A stretch of 64,000 nt of DNA from JAYEPK01 sp048569615 (GTDB taxonomy: Archaea; Thermoplasmatota; Penumbrarchaeia; Penumbrarchaeales; Penumbrarchaeaceae). Below, piece after piece: positions 44,763-53,858 of this stretch. The DNA is taken from the NCBI GenBank assembly GCA_048569615.1, contig JBLIRK010000010.1, forward strand, positions 7,502 through 71,501, read 5' to 3'. The notes under the pieces are model-generated. The model had not been told where the DNA came from. It saw only the letters and a program-made list of their open reading frames with translations, and did no database searches. The translations under genes and the position numbers were made by a program. Each line of letters starts with the position of its first letter. The first letter of the stretch is position 1.

Positions 44763-44873
44763 AACCAGACCTGCCGACCCTGGGGCCCTACTCGGGTCCC
44801 GGTATTCATGGTCCTATTTACTAGTTGAATATAAAAAGGTCTCGAAGCGATTCCTTTTTTATGAATTGGGAGA

Positions 44874-45623
44874 TCATTCGCCCTTCTGCTCTTCTTTTTT
44901 CCCGGCAGTTTCCTCACCGGGTGCATCGGGAGCATCCTGTTCCTTTTCGGAAACCTCCGGTGGCTCCTCCTCGGGGACAGGGGCCATGGAATCAATCGGG
45001 GCATCATCGACGCCCTCTGGGAATGAGAGGACCTCCATCTTCCTGATGTCTATCCTCTTCACCGGATAGATGTTCTTGCAGGACTTCTGGATCGCGGAAA
45101 CCAGGGACCGCTCCCTTTCCGATGTCAGGATCAGTGAGGTGAACTGGGAGAAGGTGTACTTCTGCGCCGTATCGCGGATGACCTCGTCCATTTTCTTCCT
45201 GATCAGGTATTGGACGGAGGATTGTATCCTCTTGTCGGAAATGGCCATGGGTTTCACCCTGACCTTGTAGCCGTCCTTTGTGACCACGTCGAAGACGCCT
45301 TCCATCTTCGTCCTCTTCCTCCTGGTCTGCCTCCTAATGTAGTCGGAAGTCAGATCGTGGCCGACGAATCGGGTGAAGGCCTCCGAGGTCGTATGGTCAA
45401 CAACCTTGAACTTCAACTTGATATGCATCATCCTGAAATCGCCGGTAAGGTCCTGCAGAGTGACCTCCACGGTCCTTCCCATGAGCTTGTCCGGCTCGTC
45501 CGCCAGGGTCTCCCCTATCTTCGCTCTGTTGAATAGGTCGGGAGCAACAATGGAATACCACTGCTTGGCCTTCCACTTGTCCTTGAGTTTCTTGACTTCC
45601 CTGCTTGTCTGTCTGCGGGCCAT
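44874..45623 (-). CDS. Small-subunit ribosomal protein eS1 (S3Ae)
   Basis: 249 residues. The family core is plain: 'KLKDKWKAKQWYSIVAPDLFNRAKIG', read as the N-terminal signature, 'VGHDLTSDYIRRQTRRKRTK' and 'DVVTKDGYKVRVKP'. The last 45 residues are Glu/Pro-rich and extend past the usual archaeal end. eS1 sits on the 30S platform near the mRNA exit. TATA-like TTCATATAC lies 30-40 bases upstream of the ATG. A T-rich terminator from the upstream dihydroorotase gene separates the two. Confidence 0.97.
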   Translation of the reverse strand: MARRQTSREVKKLKDKWKAKQWYSIVAPDLFNRAKIGETLADEPDKLMGRTVEVTLQDLTGDFRMMHIKLKFKVVDHTTSEAFTRFVGHDLTSDYIRRQTRRKRTKMEGVFDVVTKDGYKVRVKPMAISDKRIQSSVQYLIRKKMDEVIRDTAQKYTFSQFTSLILTSERERSLVSAIQKSCKNIYPVKRIDIRKMEVLSFPEGVDDAPIDSMAPVPEEEPPEVSEKEQDAPDAPGEETAGKKEEQKGE

Positions 45624-45695
45624 ATGTACGCCTCTGGCACCGACACGCGCATCTTGTATATGAACCTATCGAGAAATGGATCGGCATATCTGCTG

Positions 45696-45768
45696 AAAAA
45701 ATTGGAAAAAACTGTCCTGCAGTAGCAAAATCAAAAAAATTTTCTGCAAAAAAATGCATGCTCGAAAA
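45696..45768 (-). terminator. Multiple T-run terminator after dihydroorotase
   Basis: Read on the minus strand this stretch has five T-runs of 5-7 bases within 73 bases (45764-45768, 45748-45754, 45733-45739, 45706-45711, 45696-45701). It starts right after the TGA of the dihydroorotase gene and ends before the eS1 promoter. This is the T-tract type of archaeal terminator. Confidence 0.75.
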
Positions 45769-45769
45769 A

Positions 45770-47101
45770 TCAGCCCCTCAGGTTCCGGCCCCTCCCCGGG
45801 GAGCAGCAGAGAGATTCATCTTCCACGACAAGGTCGCCCCTCGAATAGACCCTCGAAGGGAACACCGCCTTGAAACCGTTATAGGGGGACCAGCCGCATT
45901 TTGAATGCAGACGCTCTTCGTCCACCTCCCGCTCATCTTTAAGGTCCACGGCTATCAGATCGGCGAAGAATCCTTCCTGGATCCTGCCTCTGCCCGTCAG
46001 TCCGAACCTGCTGGATGGATTCTCGGAAAGCAGCCGGACCATGGTCTGAAGTCCCACACGCCTGGTGTTCACCTGAGCCAGGAGCAGGGGAAGCATGGTC
46101 TCGACTCCTGGTATTCCCGAAGGAGACGAGAGACCCTGTGACTTCTCTTCCGATGTATGGGGGGCATGGTCGGAGCCGATGGTATGTACCTTACCCTCTT
46201 CGATCCCTCTCCATAGAGCGGCCCTTTCCGAGGGCGTCCTGACGGGGGGATTGACCTTTGCAAGCGCCTGGTTCTCGAGGTTCCTCTCCGCCCATTTGAT
46301 GTCCAGCAGAAGGTGGTGTGGGGTCACCTCCACAGTGGCCTTCGATTTCTCCACTTCCTTGAGGCCCAATTCGGATGATATGTGAAGAACGTGCAGATGC
46401 TCTTCAAAACCCTCCATTGCAGTCAGAGATCTTCTCACTGCACTTGATTCCGCCTCGGCGGGTCTGCTATCGGCATGGTCCCTTGCTACCCTTCCCGGAC
46501 GGCCTTCCTCCCTCGAACCGAAAAGGTTCCCATCCTCGGCGTGGATGCAAAGGACCATCCCATTTCTGGCAATGAATCCGCTCCACCTGCGAAGCTCCTC
46601 GAAGGGTCCGAACACAAGGGAGCCGGTGGTCTCCCCCATGAATGCTTTCAAAGCTGAGGGCGGGGGAGCGCCCTTGGAGCCTCTCAGGGCTGCCTCGATA
46701 TCGGACGGATCGCTGGAGCTCATCAATCCGAGGTTGAACCCGAAGTCAACGACGCATTTCCTGGATGCCGCCTCCTCCTTCTGCCTCAATGCCCGGACAT
46801 TGAAGGTTGGCGGTCTGTTATTTGGCATGTCAATGAACGATGCCACACCACCGAAGGCGGCGGATATCGAACCGGTTGTCAGGTCCTCCTTGTGCTCGAA
46901 ACCGGGATCCCTCATATGGACGTGGGAGTCAACAACCCCTGGAAGAATTATCTTTCTCCCCATCCTGTGCAGTTCTCCCATGCTCCCTTTTCCGGGATCT
47001 GACCTGCAGATCCTTGATATCCTCCCGGATTCGATGCACAGGTAGGAATCAACCAGCTCCCCGGCGATCAGGGCCCTTCCTTCGATCACGAGGTCGTACA
47101 T
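45770..47101 (-). CDS. Dihydroorotase
   Basis: 443 residues; closes carbamoyl-aspartate to dihydroorotate in pyrimidine synthesis. Amidohydrolase metal ligands are visible: D-S-H60-V-H62-M-R-D-P-G, the carbamylated Lys in 'ALKAFMG', 'VEVTPHH', 'LHVLHISS', and the catalytic Asp in 'GSDHAPH'. The length and motifs are of the class I type. The start ATG has GAGGTAGAG upstream. It follows the AMMECR1 gene by 9 bases and is probably co-transcribed with it. No other pyrimidine gene is in the window. Confidence 0.93.
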   Translation of the reverse strand: MYDLVIEGRALIAGELVDSYLCIESGRISRICRSDPGKGSMGELHRMGRKIILPGVVDSHVHMRDPGFEHKEDLTTGSISAAFGGVASFIDMPNNRPPTFNVRALRQKEEAASRKCVVDFGFNLGLMSSSDPSDIEAALRGSKGAPPPSALKAFMGETTGSLVFGPFEELRRWSGFIARNGMVLCIHAEDGNLFGSREEGRPGRVARDHADSRPAEAESSAVRRSLTAMEGFEEHLHVLHISSELGLKEVEKSKATVEVTPHHLLLDIKWAERNLENQALAKVNPPVRTPSERAALWRGIEEGKVHTIGSDHAPHTSEEKSQGLSSPSGIPGVETMLPLLLAQVNTRRVGLQTMVRLLSENPSSRFGLTGRGRIQEGFFADLIAVDLKDEREVDEERLHSKCGWSPYNGFKAVFPSRVYSRGDLVVEDESLCCSPGRGRNLRG

Positions 47102-47110
47102 CGCTCTACC

Positions 47111-47719
47111 TCATTCAAGGGGCATCTCCTCGACCTCTCCCTTTGGCTCCCGCTCGCCGAAGACCCTTCCCTGGAACTTCTGGAATTCCACATCACCCCT
47201 CCTCCATTCCTCCGGATGCAGGCCGGCCTTCATACAGGTGTGAGAGAGGAATTCCTCCACGGACCATCCGTATTCGACAGGGACCTGGGGAAGGAGAAGG
47301 CCCGAGAAGAACGATCTTTTTGCAATAAGCCCGTCCCTTCCTATCCTGATCTGCCTTTTCAGATCCTCCTCGTCCCGGTATCTCAGCTTCTCCGGAGCCG
47401 TGAGAAGTGTGACATCGATCACTATCCTGTCCATTTCCTTCAGGCCTACTGGCGGGAAGCGCGGATCCCGGGTTGCCGCGGACACTGCCACGTCAAGTAT
47501 AGCCTTTCCCAGCGCCATTATCGGCTCGGGATAACCGATACAGCCCCGCAGGTTGCGATCGGGAAATGTGTTCAGAGTGACAAATACCCCGGATTCCTTC
47601 TTGAAGACGGGGGTCTCATCCGGGATCTTCAATCCTTCCTTCCCGAGCTTTCTCTCAATAGCCGCCCTGGCGATCCTGACAGCGAGCTCTCCATCCTCTA
47701 AGGCGAACAAGAACACCAC
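47111..47719 (-). CDS. AMMECR1-domain protein
   Basis: 202 residues. The family signature L-R-G-C-I-G-Y is present near residue 58, followed by 'AATRDPRFPPVGLKEMDRIVIDVTLL', 'RIGRDGLIAK' and 'GLLLPQVPVEYGW', all as in the archaeal AMMECR1 structure group. The molecular function is not known; in archaea the domain often neighbours MEMO or radical SAM genes, which are not seen here. The start is uncertain: tandem GTG codons at 47719/47716 or a TTG at 47710 behind GGTGGTG. TTAATTAG about 25 bases upstream would suit a leaderless GTG. Confidence 0.88.
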   Translation of the reverse strand: MVFLFALEDGELAVRIARAAIERKLGKEGLKIPDETPVFKKESGVFVTLNTFPDRNLRGCIGYPEPIMALGKAILDVAVSAATRDPRFPPVGLKEMDRIVIDVTLLTAPEKLRYRDEEDLKRQIRIGRDGLIAKRSFFSGLLLPQVPVEYGWSVEEFLSHTCMKAGLHPEEWRRGDVEFQKFQGRVFGEREPKGEVEEMPLE

Positions 47720-47853
47720 CTACGGTATAATCGGTCTTCTATCTAATTAACCTTTGATTGTCAAGGAGCTCCGAAAGGGCTCATGTGAGCGTTTTCATTA
47801 ATAAATGTTAATAAATGCTTTCCGATACCGGCAGGAGCTCCAAGGTGCCGATA

Positions 47854-49407
47854 ATGGAAAAGGGAGATGACACTTCAAACCCGCTCTTTACGAGCATCAC
47901 GAGGAAGACGCTCCTTGTAATGGTAAACTTCGTCATCATGGGGCTGATCGGTATAATCAGCTGGAAGTTCGTCGCCACCAGCATGCCCCAGGAGAGCGTC
48001 GGGATCGTTCATTTTGCCCTGGGTTTCATCGGCGTCTTCTCCTTCATCACGAACCTGGGCTTCGGGTCTTCCCATGTTAAGAGGATCTCGGAGGGCCAGG
48101 ACCTCGGAAGATGCATAGGGACATTCATGGCCATACAGCTCGGACTCTCGGTGGTTTTCACCCTCACCGTCTTCCTATCCCTCTTCTTCTGGAAGGAGAT
48201 AATCGGCAAGGGATTCGAAACACCCGCCCACGAGAGGATCATCTATCTGATGCTCCTATACTTCATTTCCAACAACCTGGCCACCGTGGCAACCCAGACC
48301 TTCGCTGCAAAGGTGGAGATAGCCAAGAATCAATTCACTGTTCTCATGGGGGCGCTCGTGCAGTTGGGGGCGACCATTATCATTGTCCTTTCCACAAATA
48401 GTGCGTATTGGTTCGCGATGTCGTTCGTCATAGGCGCCTTCTTCAATTTCGCAATATCCTTCTCCCTTCTATCCAAATACCCCATAAAAATGCCAACCCT
48501 CGGTTTGTTCAAGAGCTATTTTTTCTTCGCTTTTCCGATATTCATCGTTTCGGCGTTGGGAACCATTCCCCCCAACATAGACAAGATCATGATCCAGCTG
48601 TTCTGGGATGCCCATGAGGTGGCGATATATACGGGCGGGCAGAAATTCTCTTTCTATATCATCAACATCGCAGCGGGTTTGGGAATGATATTGTTCCCGA
48701 TCTTCTCATCATTGAATGCCAATAGGAAGGATGATGAGATCAAGGACCTTGTTCTGAGGTCCGAAAGGCTGATGGCAATTCTGATCGCCCCCATATCCGC
48801 ACTCCTTTTTTCCCTGGCTATCCCGGTGGTTACCCTCCTCGGAGACACGGATTACAGAGCGTCCTATCTTGTTCTCCAACCTCTGGCCATTTGGGGATTC
48901 CTGAGGGCCATGATATCCCCGTACAGGAATCTGATAATGGGCATAGGGAAACCAAAGGTACTTGCCATCATCTCCATCGTAAGCGTAGTGTCCATCGTCC
49001 TATTCAATTTCATCTTCATCCCGATGGACATCTCGATGTTGGGGATCGACATGCTTGGGATGGGGGCCATGGGTGCTGCAATCGCCACGCTGCTTTCAGC
49101 TGCTTTGTCGTCCATTCTATTCAGGATATTCGCCTACCGATATGCCAAGGTCTTCTTCAACCCGCAGATCTTCAAACCTCTTCTCATCTCCGGTGTCATG
49201 GCCGGGGCAATATTGGGTTTACAGCTCCTGATCCCAGCGGATGGCTGGGTTTCCTTCATCATCTACGGACTGGTCGGTTCTGCCTTCTATTTCGCTGCCA
49301 TGATGGTCCTCAAGGGATTCACCAAGGAAGACAGGGAACTCCTTTTCAATACCATCAATCCTCTGCTGATGCTCAAATACATCAAGGAAGAGTTCTTCCC
49401 TCGCTGA
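47854..49407 (+). CDS. Polysaccharide/oligosaccharide flippase (MOP superfamily, Wzx-like)
   Basis: 517 residues from the ATG at 47854, which has GGTG six bases upstream; an in-frame ATG 13 codons earlier lies on the TATA-like stretch itself and is unlikely. The protein is highly hydrophobic with about 12-14 membrane helices, has the 'SFVIGAFFNFAISF' and 'GTIPPNIDKIMI' segments typical of RfbX/Wzx-type transporters, and ends in a short charged tail. It probably flips lipid-linked sugar chains across the membrane for surface glycan or protein glycosylation. It opens a plus-strand run of seven glycan genes that continues to 57.3 kb. Confidence 0.9.
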   Translation: MEKGDDTSNPLFTSITRKTLLVMVNFVIMGLIGIISWKFVATSMPQESVGIVHFALGFIGVFSFITNLGFGSSHVKRISEGQDLGRCIGTFMAIQLGLSVVFTLTVFLSLFFWKEIIGKGFETPAHERIIYLMLLYFISNNLATVATQTFAAKVEIAKNQFTVLMGALVQLGATIIIVLSTNSAYWFAMSFVIGAFFNFAISFSLLSKYPIKMPTLGLFKSYFFFAFPIFIVSALGTIPPNIDKIMIQLFWDAHEVAIYTGGQKFSFYIINIAAGLGMILFPIFSSLNANRKDDEIKDLVLRSERLMAILIAPISALLFSLAIPVVTLLGDTDYRASYLVLQPLAIWGFLRAMISPYRNLIMGIGKPKVLAIISIVSVVSIVLFNFIFIPMDISMLGIDMLGMGAMGAAIATLLSAALSSILFRIFAYRYAKVFFNPQIFKPLLISGVMAGAILGLQLLIPADGWVSFIIYGLVGSAFYFAAMMVLKGFTKEDRELLFNTINPLLMLKYIKEEFFPR

Positions 49408-49473
49408 TACTGTGATTAAACAGTGGGGGGACATCTGACAAAATATATCACATTGTAGATATTATCCGTATCA

Positions 49474-51165
49474 ATGGAGATTTCCAGGATCGGCATCCTC
49501 TGCGATGACACGAATCTGCAGCAATGGAAATTCCGGTCCATCAAAAGGATCACCGATGAAGGGATAGGAGAGCTGTCCGCGGTCATCCTCAACGGAGGGC
49601 CGGTCAACGGAGCAAAGAAAACGAAGTGGTATTCCTCCCTTGACGGGATCAGGAACGGTATCTTTCACCGCTACAGGAAGACCTTCGTCACCATACCTTC
49701 GGAGAGGATCGTAAACATCGGGAAGGAATTCCCACGGGCAGATGTGTTGACCTGCAAATATGAAAAAAAAGGCAAATATTCCCAATATTTTCAAGAAAAG
49801 GACCTTGAGAGGATCAGATCCTTTGAATTGGATGTCCTCCTCCGTTTCGGTTTCGGCATAATAAAGGGGGGGATCCTGGACAGCGCTTCATACGGGGTCT
49901 GGTCCTTCCACCATGACGATGAGACCATATACCGGGGAGGGCCCCCATGCTACTGGGAGATATACAGGAAGGATCCTGTCACGGGGGCGGTTCTTCAGCG
50001 GCTGACGGAAAGACTTGACGGCGGGATCATCCTCAAGAAGGGTTACTTCAAGACCATCGATCATTCATACGGAAGCGCCCTGGAGCAGTCCCTATCGGAA
50101 TCTTCCAACTGGCCCTATGAGGTCCTTAGGGACATCAGGAACGGGGTCGTGGATCCGGGCCGGATCGAGCCGTCAAGGACAACGGCGCCCATATACAGGA
50201 TTCCTAGCCTGCTGAACCTGGCGCTCTTCACATCCAAGATGGCGGGGGCAAGATTAAGGAACTATGTCTTGGAGTTCAGAAGGGAGAAATGGAACATCGG
50301 GATCATTTCGGATAAGTCAACGGGTATAATGGACGGGCTGGAAGAAAGGAAAGTGAAATGGTTCGAGGAGAAGAAGGGGAGGGGCGATTTCTACGCCGAT
50401 CCGATCCTGCTTTCAACGGAGAAATGGGGCACCCATGTACTTTTCGAGGATTACGATCACGGGGCTAAAAGGGCCGACATAAGCTCAGTGGAGATCAAGG
50501 ACGGCCGGCCGCCGGAAAATGTTGAAAAAACAAAGTCCAAACTGGTTATGGATGAGATGCACAGGTCCTATCCCTTTGTCTTCAATGACGGCAAGGACAT
50601 CTACCTGACCCCCGAGTGCTATGAAGACGGAGAGATCTCACTATACAAGCTCGAGAACTTGAAAAGCAAGCCTGTCCATGTCAGGACCGTTGTCAGGAAC
50701 TTCGAAGGGGTGGATCCCACCATCGTGCAACACAACGGAAGGTGGTGGTTGTTCTGCACATCCCATTCCGAGGGATCGTCCCTGAAACTCTACATATTCC
50801 ACTCCAGAGAGCTGTCCGGAAGCTGGGAGCCCCACGCCATGAATCCGGTGAAATGCGATATCAGGTCTTCAAGGCCGGCGGGTCCGTTCTTCCGGGAGAA
50901 AGGCAGATTTTACAGGCCGGCCCAGAACTGCTCTGGAACCTACGGCGGAAGCATCACCATCAACAGGGTCGACGAGCTATCCACGAAGAAGTTCGTTGAG
51001 ATCCCCGTGAGGGAGATCGGGCCTTTAAAACCATACGCAAAGGGCATACATACAATATCCAGGGCTGGAAGTATCGTGGTATTGGATGGCAAGAGATATG
51101 AATGGTCACCTCTCTTCTTTTTAGAAAAGCTGAGGGAGAAAACACAAAGTAATAGAAAGAAATGA
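49474..51165 (+). CDS. Formyltransferase-like domain fused to a GINT1-type propeller domain
   Basis: 563 residues. Residues about 85-200 resemble the formyl-transferase N-domain: 'DVLLRFGFGIIKGGIL', 'YGVWSFHHDDETIYRGGPPCYWE', 'ERLDGGIILKKG'; the usual Asn-x-His of the active site is represented by S-F-H-H-D. Residues about 300-530 form repeated blades: 'FYADPILLSTEKWGTHVLFEDY', 'SYPFVFNDGKDIYLTPE', 'GRWWLFCTS', 'PAGPFFREKGRFYRPAQNCSGTYGG', matching the N-terminal propeller of plant GINT1-like glycosyltransferases (PF24793 type). It probably modifies an amino-sugar nucleotide or binds glycans in surface polysaccharide synthesis. AAATATATC about 29 bases upstream suggests a leaderless start. 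Confidence 0.75.
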   Translation: MEISRIGILCDDTNLQQWKFRSIKRITDEGIGELSAVILNGGPVNGAKKTKWYSSLDGIRNGIFHRYRKTFVTIPSERIVNIGKEFPRADVLTCKYEKKGKYSQYFQEKDLERIRSFELDVLLRFGFGIIKGGILDSASYGVWSFHHDDETIYRGGPPCYWEIYRKDPVTGAVLQRLTERLDGGIILKKGYFKTIDHSYGSALEQSLSESSNWPYEVLRDIRNGVVDPGRIEPSRTTAPIYRIPSLLNLALFTSKMAGARLRNYVLEFRREKWNIGIISDKSTGIMDGLEERKVKWFEEKKGRGDFYADPILLSTEKWGTHVLFEDYDHGAKRADISSVEIKDGRPPENVEKTKSKLVMDEMHRSYPFVFNDGKDIYLTPECYEDGEISLYKLENLKSKPVHVRTVVRNFEGVDPTIVQHNGRWWLFCTSHSEGSSLKLYIFHSRELSGSWEPHAMNPVKCDIRSSRPAGPFFREKGRFYRPAQNCSGTYGGSITINRVDELSTKKFVEIPVREIGPLKPYAKGIHTISRAGSIVVLDGKRYEWSPLFFLEKLREKTQSNRKK

Positions 51166-51198
51166 AAGTCGGTTGGATATCAAGCAGGGGAACAACAC

Positions 51199-52308
51199 AT
51201 GAAGATAGCCGTCCTCCACACAACCTTCACACAGGGAAACAACGGAGCGGAAAGGCTGTGCTATCTTCTCGCCAGGGAGTTCGGGTCGAAGATATACACC
51301 GCTGACTACCACCCGAGGGTGGACAGCTCTTATCCCGGTATCAAGGATATGCTGGTCGTAAAGAAGATCAAACATCCCGATTCTTTTTCCAGAAAAGACT
51401 TCGAGATAATGGATGTCATGGAGAGACGTGACGACATAGATGCGGACGTGATCTTATATTCGGGGAACCAGACTTGCTTCCGCATCAGGAGCGATCCGAC
51501 GCCTTACGTATATTTCTGCCACACACCCGAGAGGGGATTCTTCGACCTGTACGATGATCTGAAGGAGAGGATGAAGAAATGGGGATTTCCACGGTATCAG
51601 ATATCCAGGTACTTCTTCGAGAAGAGGAGAAAGATGGACATCGACCTGTTCAGGAACCATGTCAATCCCGAACAGGTCGTGACCAATTCAAAACTGGTAA
51701 TGGACAGGTATGAAAGATGCTACGGAAAAAGGCCGAGGAGAGCGGTCGGCGCCCCCATCGACACCTCCATATACAAGTGGAAGGAGCCAGGGGACTTCTT
51801 CTTCACAGCCAGCGGGCTCAGGTGGAACAAGAGGATAGATTGGCAGATTGGGGCAGCGGCCAAGGCAAAGGTAAAGCTTAAGATCGCCGGGGACGGACCT
51901 ATGATGGGTGAGCTCAGGGAGCTTTCGAAGAAGCTCCGGGCGGATGTGGAGTTCCTCGGAAGGATCGGGGAAAGGGAACTGATAGAACAGTACTCAAGCT
52001 GCAAGGCATTCATCTTTTCGGCTAAGGACGAGGACTTCGGAATGGTCCCTCTGGAAGCTTTGGCCTCCGGAAAGCCGGTATTCTGCGTGGGGGAAGGGGG
52101 GCCAATGGAATATCTGAACAACTCGAATTCCTTCCTGTTCAGGGATGAGGACGGTCTTGCGGCCGCCCTTGGATCCTGCGATGATGATGCGATTAAAAGA
52201 ATGAAAGCTGACTGTATGAAGAGTGCGGAGTATTTCGACGTGAAAAAGGTCGCTCGTCGGATCAAGGATGACTTGGTTGAGATATTGGCGGAATTTTACC
52301 GCAAATGA
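51199..52308 (+). CDS. Family 4-type glycosyltransferase
   Basis: 369 residues with the GT-B fold. The N-terminal 'HTTFTQGNNGAERLCYLLA' is the acceptor-side Gly-rich loop, 'YFCHTPERGFFDLYDD' is typical of archaeal and mannosyl-transferring GT4s, and the donor domain has 'FFFTASGLRWNKRID', 'LKIAGDGPM' and the E-x7-E motif in 'DEDFGMVPLEAL'. It probably adds a hexose to a lipid-linked glycan on the cytosolic face. It follows the formyltransferase fusion by 33 bases, and its stop overlaps the region where the next gene starts, so the genes are co-transcribed. Confidence 0.93.
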   Translation: MKIAVLHTTFTQGNNGAERLCYLLAREFGSKIYTADYHPRVDSSYPGIKDMLVVKKIKHPDSFSRKDFEIMDVMERRDDIDADVILYSGNQTCFRIRSDPTPYVYFCHTPERGFFDLYDDLKERMKKWGFPRYQISRYFFEKRRKMDIDLFRNHVNPEQVVTNSKLVMDRYERCYGKRPRRAVGAPIDTSIYKWKEPGDFFFTASGLRWNKRIDWQIGAAAKAKVKLKIAGDGPMMGELRELSKKLRADVEFLGRIGERELIEQYSSCKAFIFSAKDEDFGMVPLEALASGKPVFCVGEGGPMEYLNNSNSFLFRDEDGLAAALGSCDDDAIKRMKADCMKSAEYFDVKKVARRIKDDLVEILAEFYRK

Positions 52309-52328
52309 ACATGATCAGAGGTAGGATG

Positions 52329-53711
52329 ATGAAAAGGCCGGACATATACCTGATAATTCTGGACACCTTGAGAAAGGACTTTTCAGCGAATATCGAAGGA
52401 TATCTGGAAAATCAAGGTTTCAGGAAGTATGAAAAGGCCTACGCGACATCCTCCTGGACGATCCCGACACATGCCTCGATAATGACGGGGGAATATCCGT
52501 CTTCACACGGGGCCCATGAAACTTTGACCCGCAAGGGATTCGATATCCGCTTCAAGGGCGGCAAGAAAAAATTAAATATCCTGCTTAAGGACATGGGATA
52601 CAGGACTTTCCTGTTCTCCGCAAATCCTTTCATAACACAGGATTTCGGATATGACTCATTTGATTTCTATTTCGAAAAACTGTATAACAAGACCCCGAGG
52701 ATCCTGAACAAAAAAGAATCAAAGAAATTGTACGAATTAAGGAAGAGTGAGGTCACTACCGTAAAAATGATCGGCAAGCTCGCAAGAACGGGGCAGCTGC
52801 CGCTTTTGGCCAAAGGTATGATCAACCGGATCGGAAAGAGCGGCCTTTCAGAGAAATTGTATACTTATTACCAGGGAAAAGTGAAAGGATGGCCTCATTA
52901 CAAGGGCATTAAAGAGATATTCCGTTCTTTCAGGGAAAATGTTGTCGGCGATCCTTCGAAAAAACCGAAATTCGTGATGATCAACATCATGGAGGTCCAT
53001 GATCCCTATTATCTCAAACCTTTCATAAGACCGAAATTGACCATGAACGACCGGGTCTATAAGAAGGAGATGACCGAAGAAAAGAGGATGGATTTGATAT
53101 CGAAATATAAAGACCAGGTCGATCTGATCCGGGTTTACATCGAGAAATTCATCTCACTACTTGAACAGAGGGGAATGATCGATGATTCGGTCATCATAAT
53201 TACAAGCGACCACGGCCAGCTTCTTGGAGAGTATGGACAGCTGGGACATGGAAGGTTCCTCTACGACGAATTGGTGCATGTGCCCCTTATGATTAGATAT
53301 CCTGGCAACTTCACATCAACGGATCCCGGTCATGATGACAGGGCCGTCAGCCTTTTGAAATTATACAATTTCATCATTTCCGCAGCCCGGGGAGAGGGGT
53401 CGTATGACGGATCATTGTATGAGGACACGGTCTTTGCCGAGAGCTATGGAATGATCTTGGATTTCAAACCGGAAGAGGAGATCGAGCGCAGGAAGATGGA
53501 GGCGTTGGAAAGATATCAGGTATTCATTTGCCACAAAGGAAACAGCGCCATATTTGACGTAAAGGAATGGGACTTCATTGATATCGGCCCTGTGAATGAT
53601 CGCATCTTGGAAGAGGAAGAAAAGGTGATGCTGAAGAAGGAAATCGTGAAATTCCTAAGTAAACAGGAAACCGGCAAGATCAAAAAGATCAGGTTCGATC
53701 AGAAGATATGA
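52329..53711 (+). CDS. Sulfatase/phosphotransferase-fold protein with Thr nucleophile
   Basis: 460 residues from the ATG at 52329, six bases after AGAGGT; ATGs at 52305 and 52326 are alternatives. The alkaline-phosphatase superfamily metal sites are visible: 'IYLIILDTLRKD' at the N-terminus and 'IIITSDHGQLLGE...GHGRF' in the C-terminal half. The nucleophile position in 'SSWTIPTHASIMTG' is Thr, where sulfatases have the Cys/Ser made into formylglycine (C-x-P-x-R), and the following Arg is His. Thr is the nucleophile in lipoteichoic-acid synthase-type phosphoglycerol transferases, so a phosphotransferase or phosphatase role in glycan decoration is more likely than sulfatase action. There is no signal peptide or TM. 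The next gene is a close paralogue. Confidence 0.85.
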   Translation: MKRPDIYLIILDTLRKDFSANIEGYLENQGFRKYEKAYATSSWTIPTHASIMTGEYPSSHGAHETLTRKGFDIRFKGGKKKLNILLKDMGYRTFLFSANPFITQDFGYDSFDFYFEKLYNKTPRILNKKESKKLYELRKSEVTTVKMIGKLARTGQLPLLAKGMINRIGKSGLSEKLYTYYQGKVKGWPHYKGIKEIFRSFRENVVGDPSKKPKFVMINIMEVHDPYYLKPFIRPKLTMNDRVYKKEMTEEKRMDLISKYKDQVDLIRVYIEKFISLLEQRGMIDDSVIIITSDHGQLLGEYGQLGHGRFLYDELVHVPLMIRYPGNFTSTDPGHDDRAVSLLKLYNFIISAARGEGSYDGSLYEDTVFAESYGMILDFKPEEEIERRKMEALERYQVFICHKGNSAIFDVKEWDFIDIGPVNDRILEEEEKVMLKKEIVKFLSKQETGKIKKIRFDQKI

Positions 53712-53858
53712 GTTTGCGCAATAATAATAGTATTAAAAAAAATGGATGTTGTTTTGACCAATAAATAATAAGTTTAAATTCCAATTATATTTTTACTATT
53801 CAATATATTTTGAATAGACGGGGATAATGATATATACCCCCCTTTGCTAGGAGCTATA

